DNA of 39,986 bases from Candidatus Nitrotoga sp. CP45 (GTDB lineage: Bacteria; Pseudomonadota; Gammaproteobacteria; Burkholderiales; Gallionellaceae): positions 1 to 39,986 of the forward strand of contig QFXJ01000042.1 of assembly GCA_003402375.1 (NCBI GenBank), given 5' to 3'. The position numbers were made by a program, and so were the translations under genes. Shown here one piece after another: positions 18,946-28,993 of the stretch (the first letter of the stretch is position 1; each line of letters begins with the position of its first letter). A model generated the notes under the pieces. It made no database searches. It saw nothing but the letters and a program-made list of their open reading frames with translations, and had not been told where the DNA came from.

Positions 18946-20186
18946 GCCCCGTCTTTATTCTCAGCCTGGGATTTACGCCGATTTTGACGCCCATCCCCCC
19001 GGCGCGGGCCTTTGCTTTCTCCGCCCCGTTCGCCAGGTAAATTTATTTCCACTTTTGCGCCTTGCCGGAGCTTATCTGCACCGTCGATAACTACTTTTTC
19101 GCCAGGAACCAAGCCCTTCTCGACCGCCACAATATTGCCCGAAATTGGCCCGAGCACGACCGGTCTTAAGTTCACCGTTTTATTTTCATCCACAACATAG
19201 AAAAAAGTGCCCTGTGTGCCGCGCTGGGACGCTGAAGTCGGAATTAAGGTAACCCCATGCCGAGTTTCGATGTGTAAGTGGATGTTGACGAACTGATTCG
19301 GAAAAAGGGCGTTGTCAGCATTTGTAAATTCTGCCTTAAGCTTAACAGTGCCAGTTGTTGCATCAATCTGGTTATCTATCGTCAGCAACGTGCCAATCGC
19401 CAACTTATTCTTATCGTCACGATCCCATGCTTCGACCACCAGCTGTTGGTTCGCTTGCAATTTACTCAGGACGGCAGTGAGATTGTCCGAAGGAATTGAA
19501 AAAATGACGGTAATCGGCTGGGTTTGAGTAATAACAACCAAACCGCCCGTATCAGTAGTGCGCACCATGTTGCCTGTGTCAACCAAGCGCAACCCAAGGC
19601 GGCCAGCAATCGGAGCCGTAACGTGAGTGAAAGCAAGCTGGAGTTTGGCGTTATCCACCAAAGCCCGATCCGTTTGCACCACCCCCTCATATTGTCTTAC
19701 CAGCGCTTCCTGCGCGTCGACCTGTTGCTTAGCGATCGAGTCTTTCGCCAACAAGCCGCGATAACGAGCCTGATCAAGCCGCGCATTGGCAAGTAACGCC
19801 TGATCCCGCATTAACTGTCCGTTCGCTTGATCAAGTTGCGACTGGAAAGAACGCGGGTCAATTTCTGCAAGCAAATCCCCAATCTTCACAACTTGGCCTT
19901 CACGAAAAGCAACTCGAACAATCTGACCATCAACGCGGGGTTTGACTGTTACAGTGTTGCGGGCGGTAACGGTGCCCAATGCGTTAATCACCACATCAAT
20001 GTCACCTGTCCGTGCGATTGCAACCGCCACTGGCACAGGTCGGCTTGCACCATCCTTGCCACCACGTCCCATTGGCGGCGTTTGCGTTTGCGTTTGCTTT
20101 TCCTGCTTCCCATAGAATAAAAAGATCGCAAGTACTCCGGCGGCCACTAAAACTCCAATCGTAATCCATAGGGCTTTATTCTTCAT
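18942..20186 (-). CDS. mdtA: RND efflux periplasmic adaptor, MdtA/MuxA-like
   Basis: This membrane-fusion protein has an N-terminal anchor (residues 7-25, [20 protein letters not shown]), then a lipoyl/beta-barrel part: [50 protein letters not shown], then a helical hairpin (about 115-165) and [18 protein letters not shown]. The tail after residue 385 is very basic and Gly/Arg-rich ([19 protein letters not shown]). It bridges pump and outer-membrane channel. At 414 residues it has the usual size. ATG 20186 is preceded by AGGA. It is the promoter-proximal gene, and a 186-bp gap separates it from the DUF3106 gene, so the operon promoter is probably in that AT-rich gap. Confidence 0.93.
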   Translation of the reverse strand: MKNKALWITIGVLVAAGVLAIFLFYGKQEKQTQTQTPPMGRGGKDGASRPVPVAVAIARTGDIDVVINALGTVTARNTVTVKPRVDGQIVRVAFREGQVVKIGDLLAEIDPRSFQSQLDQANGQLMRDQALLANARLDQARYRGLLAKDSIAKQQVDAQEALVRQYEGVVQTDRALVDNAKLQLAFTHVTAPIAGRLGLRLVDTGNMVRTTDTGGLVVITQTQPITVIFSIPSDNLTAVLSKLQANQQLVVEAWDRDDKNKLAIGTLLTIDNQIDATTGTVKLKAEFTNADNALFPNQFVNIHLHIETRHGVTLIPTSASQRGTQGTFFYVVDENKTVNLRPVVLGPISGNIVAVEKGLVPGEKVVIDGADKLRQGAKVEINLPGERGGESKGPRRGDGRQNRRKSQAENKDGA

Positions 20187-20372
20187 TCAGTGTTCCTACC
20201 ATTAATTTGATGCAATTTTTGACAGCTTCTAGGGCGCCTCTACATAGGTGATTTATATTTTCTTTACTCTTAATCAATTTATTTGAATATAAACCCGCCC
20301 TTATCAACATTATTTTTCTATTGAATCATCGATATATCTTTGCATATTACCATTGCTGCCTATACCACGTTT

Positions 20373-20870
20373 CTATTGTTCGCGAACTTCCGATGACATG
20401 TTCTCCCAGCGCTCACGCATTTTTTTACGGTGGGCTTCACGTTCAGCCGGTGTCATTTTTTGCCAGTGTTCTTTCATCTTTTCACGCATTTTATGTCGTT
20501 CCTCGGGGGGCATATTTTCCCAATGCTCGCGCATTTCCTTACGCTTTTCAGCGCGTTGTTCTAGTGTCATCGCCTCCCATCTCTTATACATTTCCTTACG
20601 CTCACCCTCAGGTTTTTTTTGGGGCACGCTTTGCCACTTCTCGTTCGTCTCAGGATGTTCTTCAATACGCTGATCAGGTGTCTTGTTTTTCCATTCCTTA
20701 CGTATTGCCTCACGGGCTTTGATTTGCTCTTCAGACAATTCATTTTGCATTTGCCCGATATGGACAGCTTGTGTATTGTCATCAACCGTTTCAACTGCAT
20801 AAACAGGTATGACGACACAAATCAAAACACTAGCCGCGATCAGCAATTTAAAGATGTTATTAAGGTTCAT
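20373..20870 (-). CDS. DUF3106-like periplasmic repeat protein
   Basis: A signal peptide (LLIAASVLICVVIPVYA) leads into a highly charged protein with a conserved 19-residue tandem repeat: three full units of M-x-x-x-W-x-x-M-x-x-x-x-R-x-x-x-R-x-x pattern and a partial fourth (from MYKRWEAMTLEQR to RERWENMSSEVREQ). DUF3106 proteins have such W/M/E/R-rich repeats and are of unknown function; they are often beside metal or stress systems. I use ATG 20870; a GTG at 20876 is equally possible and adds two residues. It is divergent from the response-regulator gene, sharing a 359-bp control region, and sits upstream of the efflux operon on the same strand. Confidence 0.8.
   Translation of the reverse strand: MNLNNIFKLLIAASVLICVVIPVYAVETVDDNTQAVHIGQMQNELSEEQIKAREAIRKEWKNKTPDQRIEEHPETNEKWQSVPQKKPEGERKEMYKRWEAMTLEQRAEKRKEMREHWENMPPEERHKMREKMKEHWQKMTPAEREAHRKKMRERWENMSSEVREQ
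20376..20591 (-). repeat. In-frame tandem repeat, 57-bp period
   Basis: Three units of exactly 19 codons and a partial fourth make up the C-terminal half of the DUF3106-like gene. Each unit opens with Met, has Trp at its fifth residue, Met at its eighth and Arg at its thirteenth. Units differ at the DNA level, so the repeat is kept by selection on the protein and not a recent expansion. Confidence 0.8.
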
Positions 20871-20876
20871 AGTCAC

Positions 20877-21229
20877 GGATATTCGCGTAAATTAAGTGCA
20901 TAGACAATGTATGGCGTAGCTGAAATTCTTCACAATTATAACGACGTATGTAACTTAACTAACGAAACCCGAGTGTTCACGAATATTTATCGTGCACACG
21001 TCGAGTGTATATTTTAAATAATCACCTCACCTGCGCACCTTTGCTAAAAGTTTTTGGTGTGGTTTTTACTAACTAATTTTTGTGTAAATTGCTTGAGCTA
21101 ACTTCTTTAATGGTTATCCTGATTGAACTGTAAGAGTAAGTTTTTTCCAAGAAAAAATTTGTAACAGTTTGTTTCAACCAAGGAGCCACGACACAATTCC
21201 TTACAGCTTAAACTAAGGTTGGCTTTATC
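20877..21229. promoter_or_regulatory. Divergent control region, DUF3106 and two-component genes
   Basis: The 353-bp AT-rich region lies between two divergent genes. On the plus strand a possible sigma-70 promoter has TTGAGC at 21093-21098 and TATCCT at 21115-21120 with a 16-bp spacer, giving a ~100-base leader. A poly-T / poly-A hairpin (about 21141-21160) follows. Operators for the response regulator are expected here but I could not define a repeat with confidence. Confidence 0.45.
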
Positions 21230-21958
21230 ATGCTCGCCATGGACAACATGTATCGAATTCTAATTATTGACGACGACTCCCGGTTGCGCTCGTTGTTGTT
21301 GCGTTATCTCGGTGAGCAAGGCTTCACAGTGAAAGCAGCCATTGATGGTAGCGAGATGGATAAAGCCTTAGCGCTAAACCGTTATCATCTTCTGGTGCTG
21401 GATTTGATGTTGCCCAATGAGGACGGATTATCGATTTTGCGCCGTTTGCGTGGAGCGGGAGAGAATGTTCCAGTGATTTTACTCACCGCCAAGGGCGACG
21501 AAATAGATCGTATTATCGGATTGGAAATGGGAGCAGATGACTATCTTCCCAAGCCATTTAATCCACGCGAACTGGTGGCACGTATCCATGCAATTTTGCG
21601 CCGCAAGGGAACCCAACCGATTGGCGCGCCGCAAACAGAAGAAAAAATAGTTACATTCGGCGTATATGAATTAAATTTGGCGACGCGTGCGTTGAGTAAG
21701 TCAGGCGTGCCCATTGCACTCACCACCGGCGAGTTTGCATTGCTCAAGACACTCGTCACACATCCTCGCCATCCTTTATCGCGCGACAAACTCATGGAGC
21801 TGGCACGCGGCCGCAACCATGATCCATTCGATCGTGCTATAGACGTGCAAATTTCCCGGCTGCGCAAACTCATTGAAGCAGACCTCGCCCATCCACGTTT
21901 TATCCAAACGGTTTGGGGACATGGTTATGTATTTGTCCCGGATGGAATAACACCTTGA
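21230..21958 (+). CDS. Response regulator, OmpR family
   Basis: A receiver domain (about 8-122) contains the acidic triad D14-D15-D16 region, phospho-acceptor D58 in VLDLMLPNEDG, and the switch Thr and Lys in LLTAKGDE and YLPKPFNPREL. A winged-helix DNA-binding domain follows (about 142-238: LSKSGVPIALTTGEFALLKTLVTHPRHPLSRDKLMELARGR and DVQISRLRKLIEAD). Phosphorylated dimers bind promoter DNA. The end overlaps the start of the kinase gene. It is closest in style to OmpR, but the neighbours (efflux, Spy-like) also suit a BaeR- or CpxR-like job. ATG codons at 21230, 21239 and 21248 are all possible starts; I retain the first. Confidence 0.93.
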   Translation: MLAMDNMYRILIIDDDSRLRSLLLRYLGEQGFTVKAAIDGSEMDKALALNRYHLLVLDLMLPNEDGLSILRRLRGAGENVPVILLTAKGDEIDRIIGLEMGADDYLPKPFNPRELVARIHAILRRKGTQPIGAPQTEEKIVTFGVYELNLATRALSKSGVPIALTTGEFALLKTLVTHPRHPLSRDKLMELARGRNHDPFDRAIDVQISRLRKLIEADLAHPRFIQTVWGHGYVFVPDGITP

Positions 21959-23253
21959 TTAACTGGCCAAAAACTTTACTGGTACGCGCTCTTTTACTCA
22001 TCATGGTTCTGATCGTATTATCTCTAACGGCAGCTCTGGCAATTTTTCGTCAAGTCGAACATGAACCACGTGCACAGCAGATGGCACAATTAGTTGTATC
22101 GGTGGTCAATCTCACACGCGCTGCGGTGCTGTCCGCCGCACCTGAATGGCGCTCTGCACTGCTCGCCGAACTGGCTGATGCGGAGGGGTTACGTGTACAG
22201 ATGGCAGACAATAGTGATGTGCTTACACCCTTGCCAACCCATCCTCCTGAATTACATTTAATGACAAAAAAAGTGCGCGCAAGCTTAGGTCAAAATACTC
22301 GCTTCGCTGCGGAACATAACGGTGTGGAAGCGTTGTGGGTGAGCTTCTACATCGGTAGCAATGAATTCTGGGTGGCATTACCCAAAGAGCACGTCGAACA
22401 TCCGGTCTCGCAAGTATTGTTGATATGGGTCAGCTTGGTGTTTGGATTGGCATTACTCGGCGCTTATTTTATCGCTCGACAGGTGGCATATCCCTTACAG
22501 CAGCTCGCGCAAGCGGCACAGCAAGTAGGCCAAGGTGCGACGCTGCATCCTTTACCGGAACGGGGCGCGCATGAAATCGTTGCGGTAACACGCGCCTTTA
22601 ATCAGATGTCCGCCGATCTCACCGCGAATGAACGTGAGCGTGCTTTAGTGTTGGCAGGCATCTCGCATGACCTGCGCACTCCTTTGACACGCGTGCGATT
22701 GGCAGCTGAATTTATCGCCGATGAATCCTTACGCATGGGGCTGGCCACCGATGTAGAGCAGATGAATGCAGTCATCCAGCAATTCCTCGACTATGCCCGC
22801 CTGGATGAAAATGAAGTCGTTATCCAATTGAATATAAAACCACTCGTGCACGAAGTTGCTGAGCGGTTTGAGCAGCAAGCAGAATCGCTTACGCTCGAAC
22901 TGCGTGACGTGCCTATGCTGCGAGTCAGGCCATTGCTTTTAAAACGTGCTATCTCCAATCTGCTGGATAATGCTATCAAACATGGCGGAGGCAAGATCAC
23001 GTTGCAGCTCAAGCAGGAAAAAAATCAAATCATCCTGGCTATAACTGATCGCGGTACTGGCATTCCTGCGGCACAACGCGAAGCTGTCAAGCGGCCATTC
23101 GCCCGGCTGGAAACCTCACGCGGCAATGTCACCGGAACAGGATTGGGATTGGCAATTGTTGAACGTGCGGCACGCTTGCACGGCGGCGAATTCCGTATGG
23201 AAGATAGCGTAGCAGGTGGACTAGTGGCTCAACTAATTTTTCCGTGCGCCTGA
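21955..23253 (+). CDS. Sensor histidine kinase, EnvZ type
   Basis: The kinase has TM1 (about 8-28), a periplasmic sensor of ~115 residues, TM2 (VLLIWVSLVFGLALLGAYFIARQVA), HAMP, H-box SHDLRTPLTRVRLAAEF, N-box NLLDNAIKHGGG, and ATP-site motifs TDRGTGIP and GTGLGLAIVERAARLHGG. The tail is complete. I start at TTG 21955, which overlaps the regulator stop as TTGA, a common coupling form; a TTG at 21913 also exists and would put a 46-bp overlap into the regulator gene. It phosphorylates the regulator on D58. The EnvZ-like H-box and arrangement predict sensing of an envelope or osmotic cue; the periplasmic part does not show a known ligand site. Confidence 0.9.
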   Translation: MINWPKTLLVRALLLIMVLIVLSLTAALAIFRQVEHEPRAQQMAQLVVSVVNLTRAAVLSAAPEWRSALLAELADAEGLRVQMADNSDVLTPLPTHPPELHLMTKKVRASLGQNTRFAAEHNGVEALWVSFYIGSNEFWVALPKEHVEHPVSQVLLIWVSLVFGLALLGAYFIARQVAYPLQQLAQAAQQVGQGATLHPLPERGAHEIVAVTRAFNQMSADLTANERERALVLAGISHDLRTPLTRVRLAAEFIADESLRMGLATDVEQMNAVIQQFLDYARLDENEVVIQLNIKPLVHEVAERFEQQAESLTLELRDVPMLRVRPLLLKRAISNLLDNAIKHGGGKITLQLKQEKNQIILAITDRGTGIPAAQREAVKRPFARLETSRGNVTGTGLGLAIVERAARLHGGEFRMEDSVAGGLVAQLIFPCA

Positions 23254-23466
23254 AAAAATTATCAGATTGAGTATGCTATAACCAATACTTGTACACCGCT
23301 TAGTGATCCTTACCAAGCATTAATCGCAGCTTATTTTTATCCCGCCATAGAAACAAATTTTTACACTTTATTCCCTACCGCAAACACTTTGCTTACATTT
23401 TCCCCATAGGATGCTCTACACGCACATCACCGCGTTAACCGAGAAACCTATTACAGGAGAAGAACC

Positions 23467-23922
23467 ATGAACTTTAGTAAAAAAACCCTTAGCGCCATAC
23501 TTTGCATAAGCTTTGCTGCTTTACTGGGAAACAGCGCGTTAGCTCATGAAAAGATGGAATCAAAAGGTGAATGTAAACATTTTTGGAGTAAAAAAGATGG
23601 ATACGCTGCACATTTTGATAAACGCATGTCAGCCTTGCAAACCTCTCTTCAACTGACATCCAATCAAGAAGCGTCATGGACTGAATTTTCGAACAAATTG
23701 AAGCCGGTTAAAATAGATAGGCCTGAACATCAAGACTGGAAGGATATGAGTACGCCAGATCGTTTAGATCGAAGGCTGGATCAAATGAAATCCCGTGAAA
23801 AGGAAATGGCTGACCATGCAGCGGCTGTACGTACGTTTTATGACACATTAACCCAAGACCAGAAGAAAATATTCGACAAACATTTTCAACCACATCATTC
23901 CAACTCATATGATAAAAAGTAA
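23467..23922 (+). CDS. Spy/CpxP-like periplasmic LTxxQ protein
   Basis: The 151-residue protein has a signal peptide (residues 1-26, ending SALA before HEKM), and two LTxxQ motifs, LQLTSNQEASW and LTQDQKKIF, with an acidic-basic helical region between. This is the Spy/CpxP pattern: small dimeric cradle-shaped periplasmic chaperones that bind unfolded proteins or act as negative regulators of a kinase. The early HEKMESKGECKHFW and late HFQPHHSN parts hold several His and one Cys, so metal contact is possible. CAGGAGAAGAACC gives a strong ribosome site before ATG 23467. It lies 213 bp after the kinase gene, and a BaeSR/CpxAR-like control is likely but unproved. Confidence 0.85.
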   Translation: MNFSKKTLSAILCISFAALLGNSALAHEKMESKGECKHFWSKKDGYAAHFDKRMSALQTSLQLTSNQEASWTEFSNKLKPVKIDRPEHQDWKDMSTPDRLDRRLDQMKSREKEMADHAAAVRTFYDTLTQDQKKIFDKHFQPHHSNSYDKK

Positions 23923-24274
23923 TTTCCCCGAAATATTGTTGCATCAGTCTGCCTCCATACAATTACAGCGGATTTTTAGTCCAACCAATAATGCATCAAA
24001 TTTAGGAGGATAACCTTTTGTCGGGCAGCAGAACAATGCTGCCTGATTGCTTCCGTGCCGTAACTCAGTTTTTTGTCCAGCATGCCACGGAAACCTTAAG
24101 CTCTATGTTTACAGCCCAACAAAAACCGTAAACAAATGTATCAAACGATTGTTTTACATTAGACCGGATGGTAGAATTTTCGAGTTGTTGCGTTAAGATG
24201 TCTGCGGCTGCCGCAATATTTAGATTTTCCATGCGGCCTGTGCGTTCCGTTTCTAATATATTAAGGAGAACCCT
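23923..24274. other. Intergenic region with stem-loop
   Basis: The 352 bp between the Spy-like and YceI genes hold no supported gene; a minus-strand open frame at 24065-24334 overlaps the YceI start and looks like chance. A stem-loop at 24022-24045 has GGCAGCA pairing with TGCTGCC (24024-24030 and 24037-24043), extendable to 9 bp with one G-U pair. No T run follows. It may end or protect the Spy-like transcript. Confidence 0.5.
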
Positions 24275-24844
24275 ATGCTGAAAAACAATATCATTGCCGT
24301 ACTTTTGTCTGTAAGTTTGCCATTTGCCGCCCATGCCGCAGATTCATATAGCATGGATCCTCAACATACCTACGCCCATTTCAGTGTTAATCATTTAGGC
24401 TTTTCCACCATGCAAGGGCGTTTCGATAAAAGTAGTGGCAAAGTAACTTTAAATCGTGCCGCAAAGAGTGGATCAGTGGATGTCACCATTGAAGCGGCTT
24501 CAATCACCACTGGTTTTGGCAAGCGCGATGACCACCTTCGCTCACCAGATTTCTTTAATGTCACCGAATTCCCCAGCCTTACATATAAATCAAGCGCGAT
24601 AAAATTCAAGGGGGATACTCCGGTCAGCGTGGAAGGCAATCTCACCCTACTCGGAGTCACCAAGCCGGTAACACTTACCATACTTGCTTTCAAGTGCGCC
24701 AATCACCCAATGAATAAAAAAGAGATGTGTGGTGCAGATGCCACTGCACAAATTAAACGCTCAGACTTTGGCATGAAATTTGGTTTGCCTAACATAGGCG
24801 ATGACATAAAATTAACGTTCGAAGTAGAAGCGTACAAAGACTAA
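24275..24844 (+). CDS. YceI family periplasmic protein
   Basis: The 189-residue protein has a signal peptide (LLSVSLPFAAHA before ADSYSMD) and a YceI lipocalin-like domain: YSMDPQHTYAHFSVNHLGFSTMQGRFDKSSG, RDDHLRSPDFFNVTEFPSLTYKSSAIKFKGD, NLTLLGVTKPVTLTI and late KRSDFGMKFGLPNIGDDIKL. YceI proteins bind polyisoprenoid-like lipids in a closed barrel; E. coli yceI responds to high pH and osmotic stress. Cys-rich spots (FKCANHPMNKKEMCGAD) resemble a common sub-group. AAGGAG precedes ATG 24275. A strong hairpin follows 15 bp after its stop. Confidence 0.92.
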   Translation: MLKNNIIAVLLSVSLPFAAHAADSYSMDPQHTYAHFSVNHLGFSTMQGRFDKSSGKVTLNRAAKSGSVDVTIEAASITTGFGKRDDHLRSPDFFNVTEFPSLTYKSSAIKFKGDTPVSVEGNLTLLGVTKPVTLTILAFKCANHPMNKKEMCGADATAQIKRSDFGMKFGLPNIGDDIKLTFEVEAYKD

Positions 24845-24858
24845 TCTGTACTTGCAAT

Positions 24859-24898
24859 GCAGAAGAAATAACAAGCGGATGCTTGCCATTTCTTCTGC
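24859..24898 (+). terminator. Strong two-tier hairpin after the YceI gene
   Basis: An outer stem of 11 perfect base pairs (24859-24869 with 24888-24898, GCAGAAGAAAT) encloses an inner 5-bp stem (CAAGC at 24872-24876 with GCTTG at 24881-24885) around a GGAT tetraloop. It begins 15 bases after the yceI stop. There is no downstream T run, so it is either an atypical terminator or an mRNA-protecting 3' end structure. The match is too long for chance. Confidence 0.65.
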
Positions 24899-26142
<1,244 letters not shown>

Positions 26143-26227
26143 CCTGTAGTGCACATCCGATTGCTTGACCTGAGGGATGCGGTAGATTTATTGTACAACG
26201 TACAACCTATACCCTGCTCCAGCCGGA

Positions 26228-28807
26228 TTAAACCCGCTGCGCAAACTCCTCAAAATCTTTGACTGGCAGTGGCCGACTGAAGAAATAACCTTGGTAGGCA
26301 TGGCAACCTATACTGGCTAAAAAATCGCGCTGCAGCTCAGTTTCAACCCCCTCTGCAATCACCCCCATTCCTAGGCTCTGAGCCAACGCCACAATAGTCC
26401 GCGCGATGGCAGCGTCATTAATGTCGGTGAGTACATCGCGAACAAACAATTTGTCGATCTTCAATTGGTTCAACGGCAAGTGCCTCAAATAGGAAAGTGA
26501 AGAATAACCAGTACCAAAATCGTCAAGCGAAAAACCTACCCCACTGACTTTCAACGCAATCATCTTTTCGACGATATCCCCAACATTGTCCACCAATAGG
26601 CTTTCAGTCAGTTCCAGCTTAAGCCGGTTCGGGTTAATACCTGCTTGGCTGATTGTTGCCATTACTGTCCCCACAAAATCAGCTTCAAGGAACTGCTGGG
26701 CACTCACATTCACCGCTACCGTGAGATGGGCCATTTCAGGCCAGATGGCCCAAAGCGCAAGCTGGGCACAGGCAGTTTCCAGTACCCATTGGCCCAATGG
26801 CAGGATCAACCCTGTTTCTTCAGCCAGAGAAATAAATTCGGTAGGTGGCAACATACCGCGTTTGGGGTGTTGCCAACGTACCAGCGCTTCCGCACCCGTG
26901 GCACGGCCATCGCTAGCCACCTGAGCCTGGTAGTGAAGCACAAATTGATTATCCTGAATCGCCATACGCAGATCCATTTCCATGGCGGCACTCTCGACGA
27001 CAATAGTCTGCATGGCTGGGTCAAAGAAACACAAGCCATTGCGACCCATTGCCTTTGACTTGTACATGGCGAGATCAGCTTGCTTCAGTAAATCGTCAAT
27101 AGATGCCACATTATCAAAGAACAATGTGGCACCCATGCTCGCTGTACTATGGTGATGAATACCTTCGAGCTGATAGGGTTGACTGATAGCAGTAAGGATT
27201 TTTCTACCTATGGTTTCAGTCTGGGTGGCAGTCTCCTCAATGGTGTCCGCCAATCCCTCCAGAACCACCACGAATTCGTCGCCACCCATCCTCGCTACCG
27301 TGTCACCCTCGCGTACACTAGTAAAGATACGTTGTGCGACTTGCTTGAGTAGCAGATCACCCTTGTCATGGCCCGATGTGTCGTTCAACGTCTTGAATTG
27401 ATCGAGATCGATGAACAGCACCGCACCAAAAGTCCCATTACGGTTGCTAGTGGCCAAGGCACGTTTCAGGTGATCCTGCAAGAGTCTGCGGTTGGGCAAA
27501 TGGGTTAGCGGATCAAAGAAGGCCAACTCCGTGATTTTGTCTTCTGCTAACTTGCGTTCCGTAATATCGATGTGTGAAGCCACATAGTGGGTGACCATCC
27601 CTCTGCTGTTTTTGACAGTACTAATGGTGAGTAACTTTGGAAAAATCTCACCATCTTTACGTCGATCCCAGACTTCTCCCTGCCATGCCCCAGTGTCCCG
27701 GATAGTCTTCCACATTGTGCGATAGAAATCAGCATCATGACGGCCAGAGTTAAGTATGCGCGGCTTTTTGCCAATGACCTCCTCTGCCGTATAGCCTGTA
27801 CTCTCACAAAATGCCCGATTGACCCGCAAGATCACATTATCCGCATTGGTGATCATCAAGCTTTCCTGCGACTCGAAGGCAACCGCAGCAATGCGAAGCT
27901 CGGCCTCTGCATGCTTACGCTCAATTTCATTGACATATAGCTTGAGCTGCATTTCGGACAGGCCAGCAAGTACGCTGTTTTCCATACCAGGTTTAACCGC
28001 TATGTTGGTAGAAAAATCCCCACTACCGATTCTAACCAAATTGCTGTGGATTTCGTCAGCAGTGCCACCCAGTGTTGTGCGCAAGGAAGTATAAGTTCGC
28101 CAGAGCAAGAAGATCACTCCAAGTGCGGTCACGATGAATATCAGCCGGAACGTTAAAGCGATATCCTCCGCATCATGGACTGCATCAAACGTTCTCTTTT
28201 CCATCAATACATGAACCTCATTGATGGGCTTCATAACCTTTGCCTTACCTTGGTAGTACTCGTCACTATGTAGCATCAAATTAGCTCTCTCCCGGTTCAC
28301 TTCCGTGTCCAGGCGGGATGAATCACCCAATTTCATGGCCACGAATCCAAGGGCAGCCAAACGATCCGAATTCACTTTAGCTTCCGTCAGTTTGCCAAGT
28401 TCTTCGGCAGTAAAACCAGACTGACGCATCAAGTCCAGCAAAGCAACGGTTTGTCCATTCTCTATAGGGGGAGACTGGGTATTTGCCAGCACCATATCCC
28501 AGTAGCCATAAAAGTACCCATATGGCCGCGACATCTTGCCGTCACGGATGTCCAATATTTGCTGATAATATTTCTTATACCGGGGATCACTGGTCACCAC
28601 GAAGGCTCTGGCCATCCGTGTTAAGTCATCTGAGCTTTGAAGTAATTGATCAGTCAACTGAAAGGAAATTAACCGTTGTTCATTTGCACGATCAATCTTT
28701 TTTTCGGCGATAACGTAAATACTGAAAAGAATAGAAAGCGCAAAAAAGGAGAGCACTGACAGCGCAATCTTTGAAGCTACATCTCTATAAGTTTTTTTTG
28801 AATTCAT
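26228..28807 (-). CDS. Membrane PAS-GGDEF-EAL c-di-GMP enzyme
   Basis: Order of parts: TM1 (15-34), a periplasmic sensor (35-220), TM2 (222-240), HAMP (about 241-295), PAS (about 310-425: FESQESLMITNADNVILRVNRAFCESTGYTAEEVIG), GGDEF (430-595) and EAL (610-850). GGDEF has FFDPLTHLPNRRL, MGGDEFVVVLEG and an RxxD inhibitory site (REGD) five residues before GGDEF, so a feedback-controlled cyclase. The EAL part has GAEALVRW, VNVSAQQF, LELTESLL, DDFGTGYSS and EGVETE, so the hydrolase site looks complete too. It can make or break c-di-GMP, likely switched by its sensor. It lies after cheB but 186 bp away, and it is convergent with the L,D-transpeptidase gene. Confidence 0.95.
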   Translation of the reverse strand: MNSKKTYRDVASKIALSVLSFFALSILFSIYVIAEKKIDRANEQRLISFQLTDQLLQSSDDLTRMARAFVVTSDPRYKKYYQQILDIRDGKMSRPYGYFYGYWDMVLANTQSPPIENGQTVALLDLMRQSGFTAEELGKLTEAKVNSDRLAALGFVAMKLGDSSRLDTEVNRERANLMLHSDEYYQGKAKVMKPINEVHVLMEKRTFDAVHDAEDIALTFRLIFIVTALGVIFLLWRTYTSLRTTLGGTADEIHSNLVRIGSGDFSTNIAVKPGMENSVLAGLSEMQLKLYVNEIERKHAEAELRIAAVAFESQESLMITNADNVILRVNRAFCESTGYTAEEVIGKKPRILNSGRHDADFYRTMWKTIRDTGAWQGEVWDRRKDGEIFPKLLTISTVKNSRGMVTHYVASHIDITERKLAEDKITELAFFDPLTHLPNRRLLQDHLKRALATSNRNGTFGAVLFIDLDQFKTLNDTSGHDKGDLLLKQVAQRIFTSVREGDTVARMGGDEFVVVLEGLADTIEETATQTETIGRKILTAISQPYQLEGIHHHSTASMGATLFFDNVASIDDLLKQADLAMYKSKAMGRNGLCFFDPAMQTIVVESAAMEMDLRMAIQDNQFVLHYQAQVASDGRATGAEALVRWQHPKRGMLPPTEFISLAEETGLILPLGQWVLETACAQLALWAIWPEMAHLTVAVNVSAQQFLEADFVGTVMATISQAGINPNRLKLELTESLLVDNVGDIVEKMIALKVSGVGFSLDDFGTGYSSLSYLRHLPLNQLKIDKLFVRDVLTDINDAAIARTIVALAQSLGMGVIAEGVETELQRDFLASIGCHAYQGYFFSRPLPVKDFEEFAQRV

Positions 28808-28993
28808 TTTTCAGCTTAGTCCCTTACGCAACCAAGGTGTATAGAGAAAGGTAACAATAACTTAGCGCGTAGCGAATTCTCCCACATCCCAACTCAAAAT
28901 GGCGTCATTGAATAAACCTATGTTTCCCTGTTGTCCAGACGCCAAAATCCAATGACACAAGGGGTTATAGCACGTCAAGCCCGCAAGCCCCAT

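Noticed and set aside
24065-24334. Minus-strand open frame of 89 residues before YceI
   Set aside because: Overlaps the YceI signal-peptide coding region antisense; no recognisable domain.
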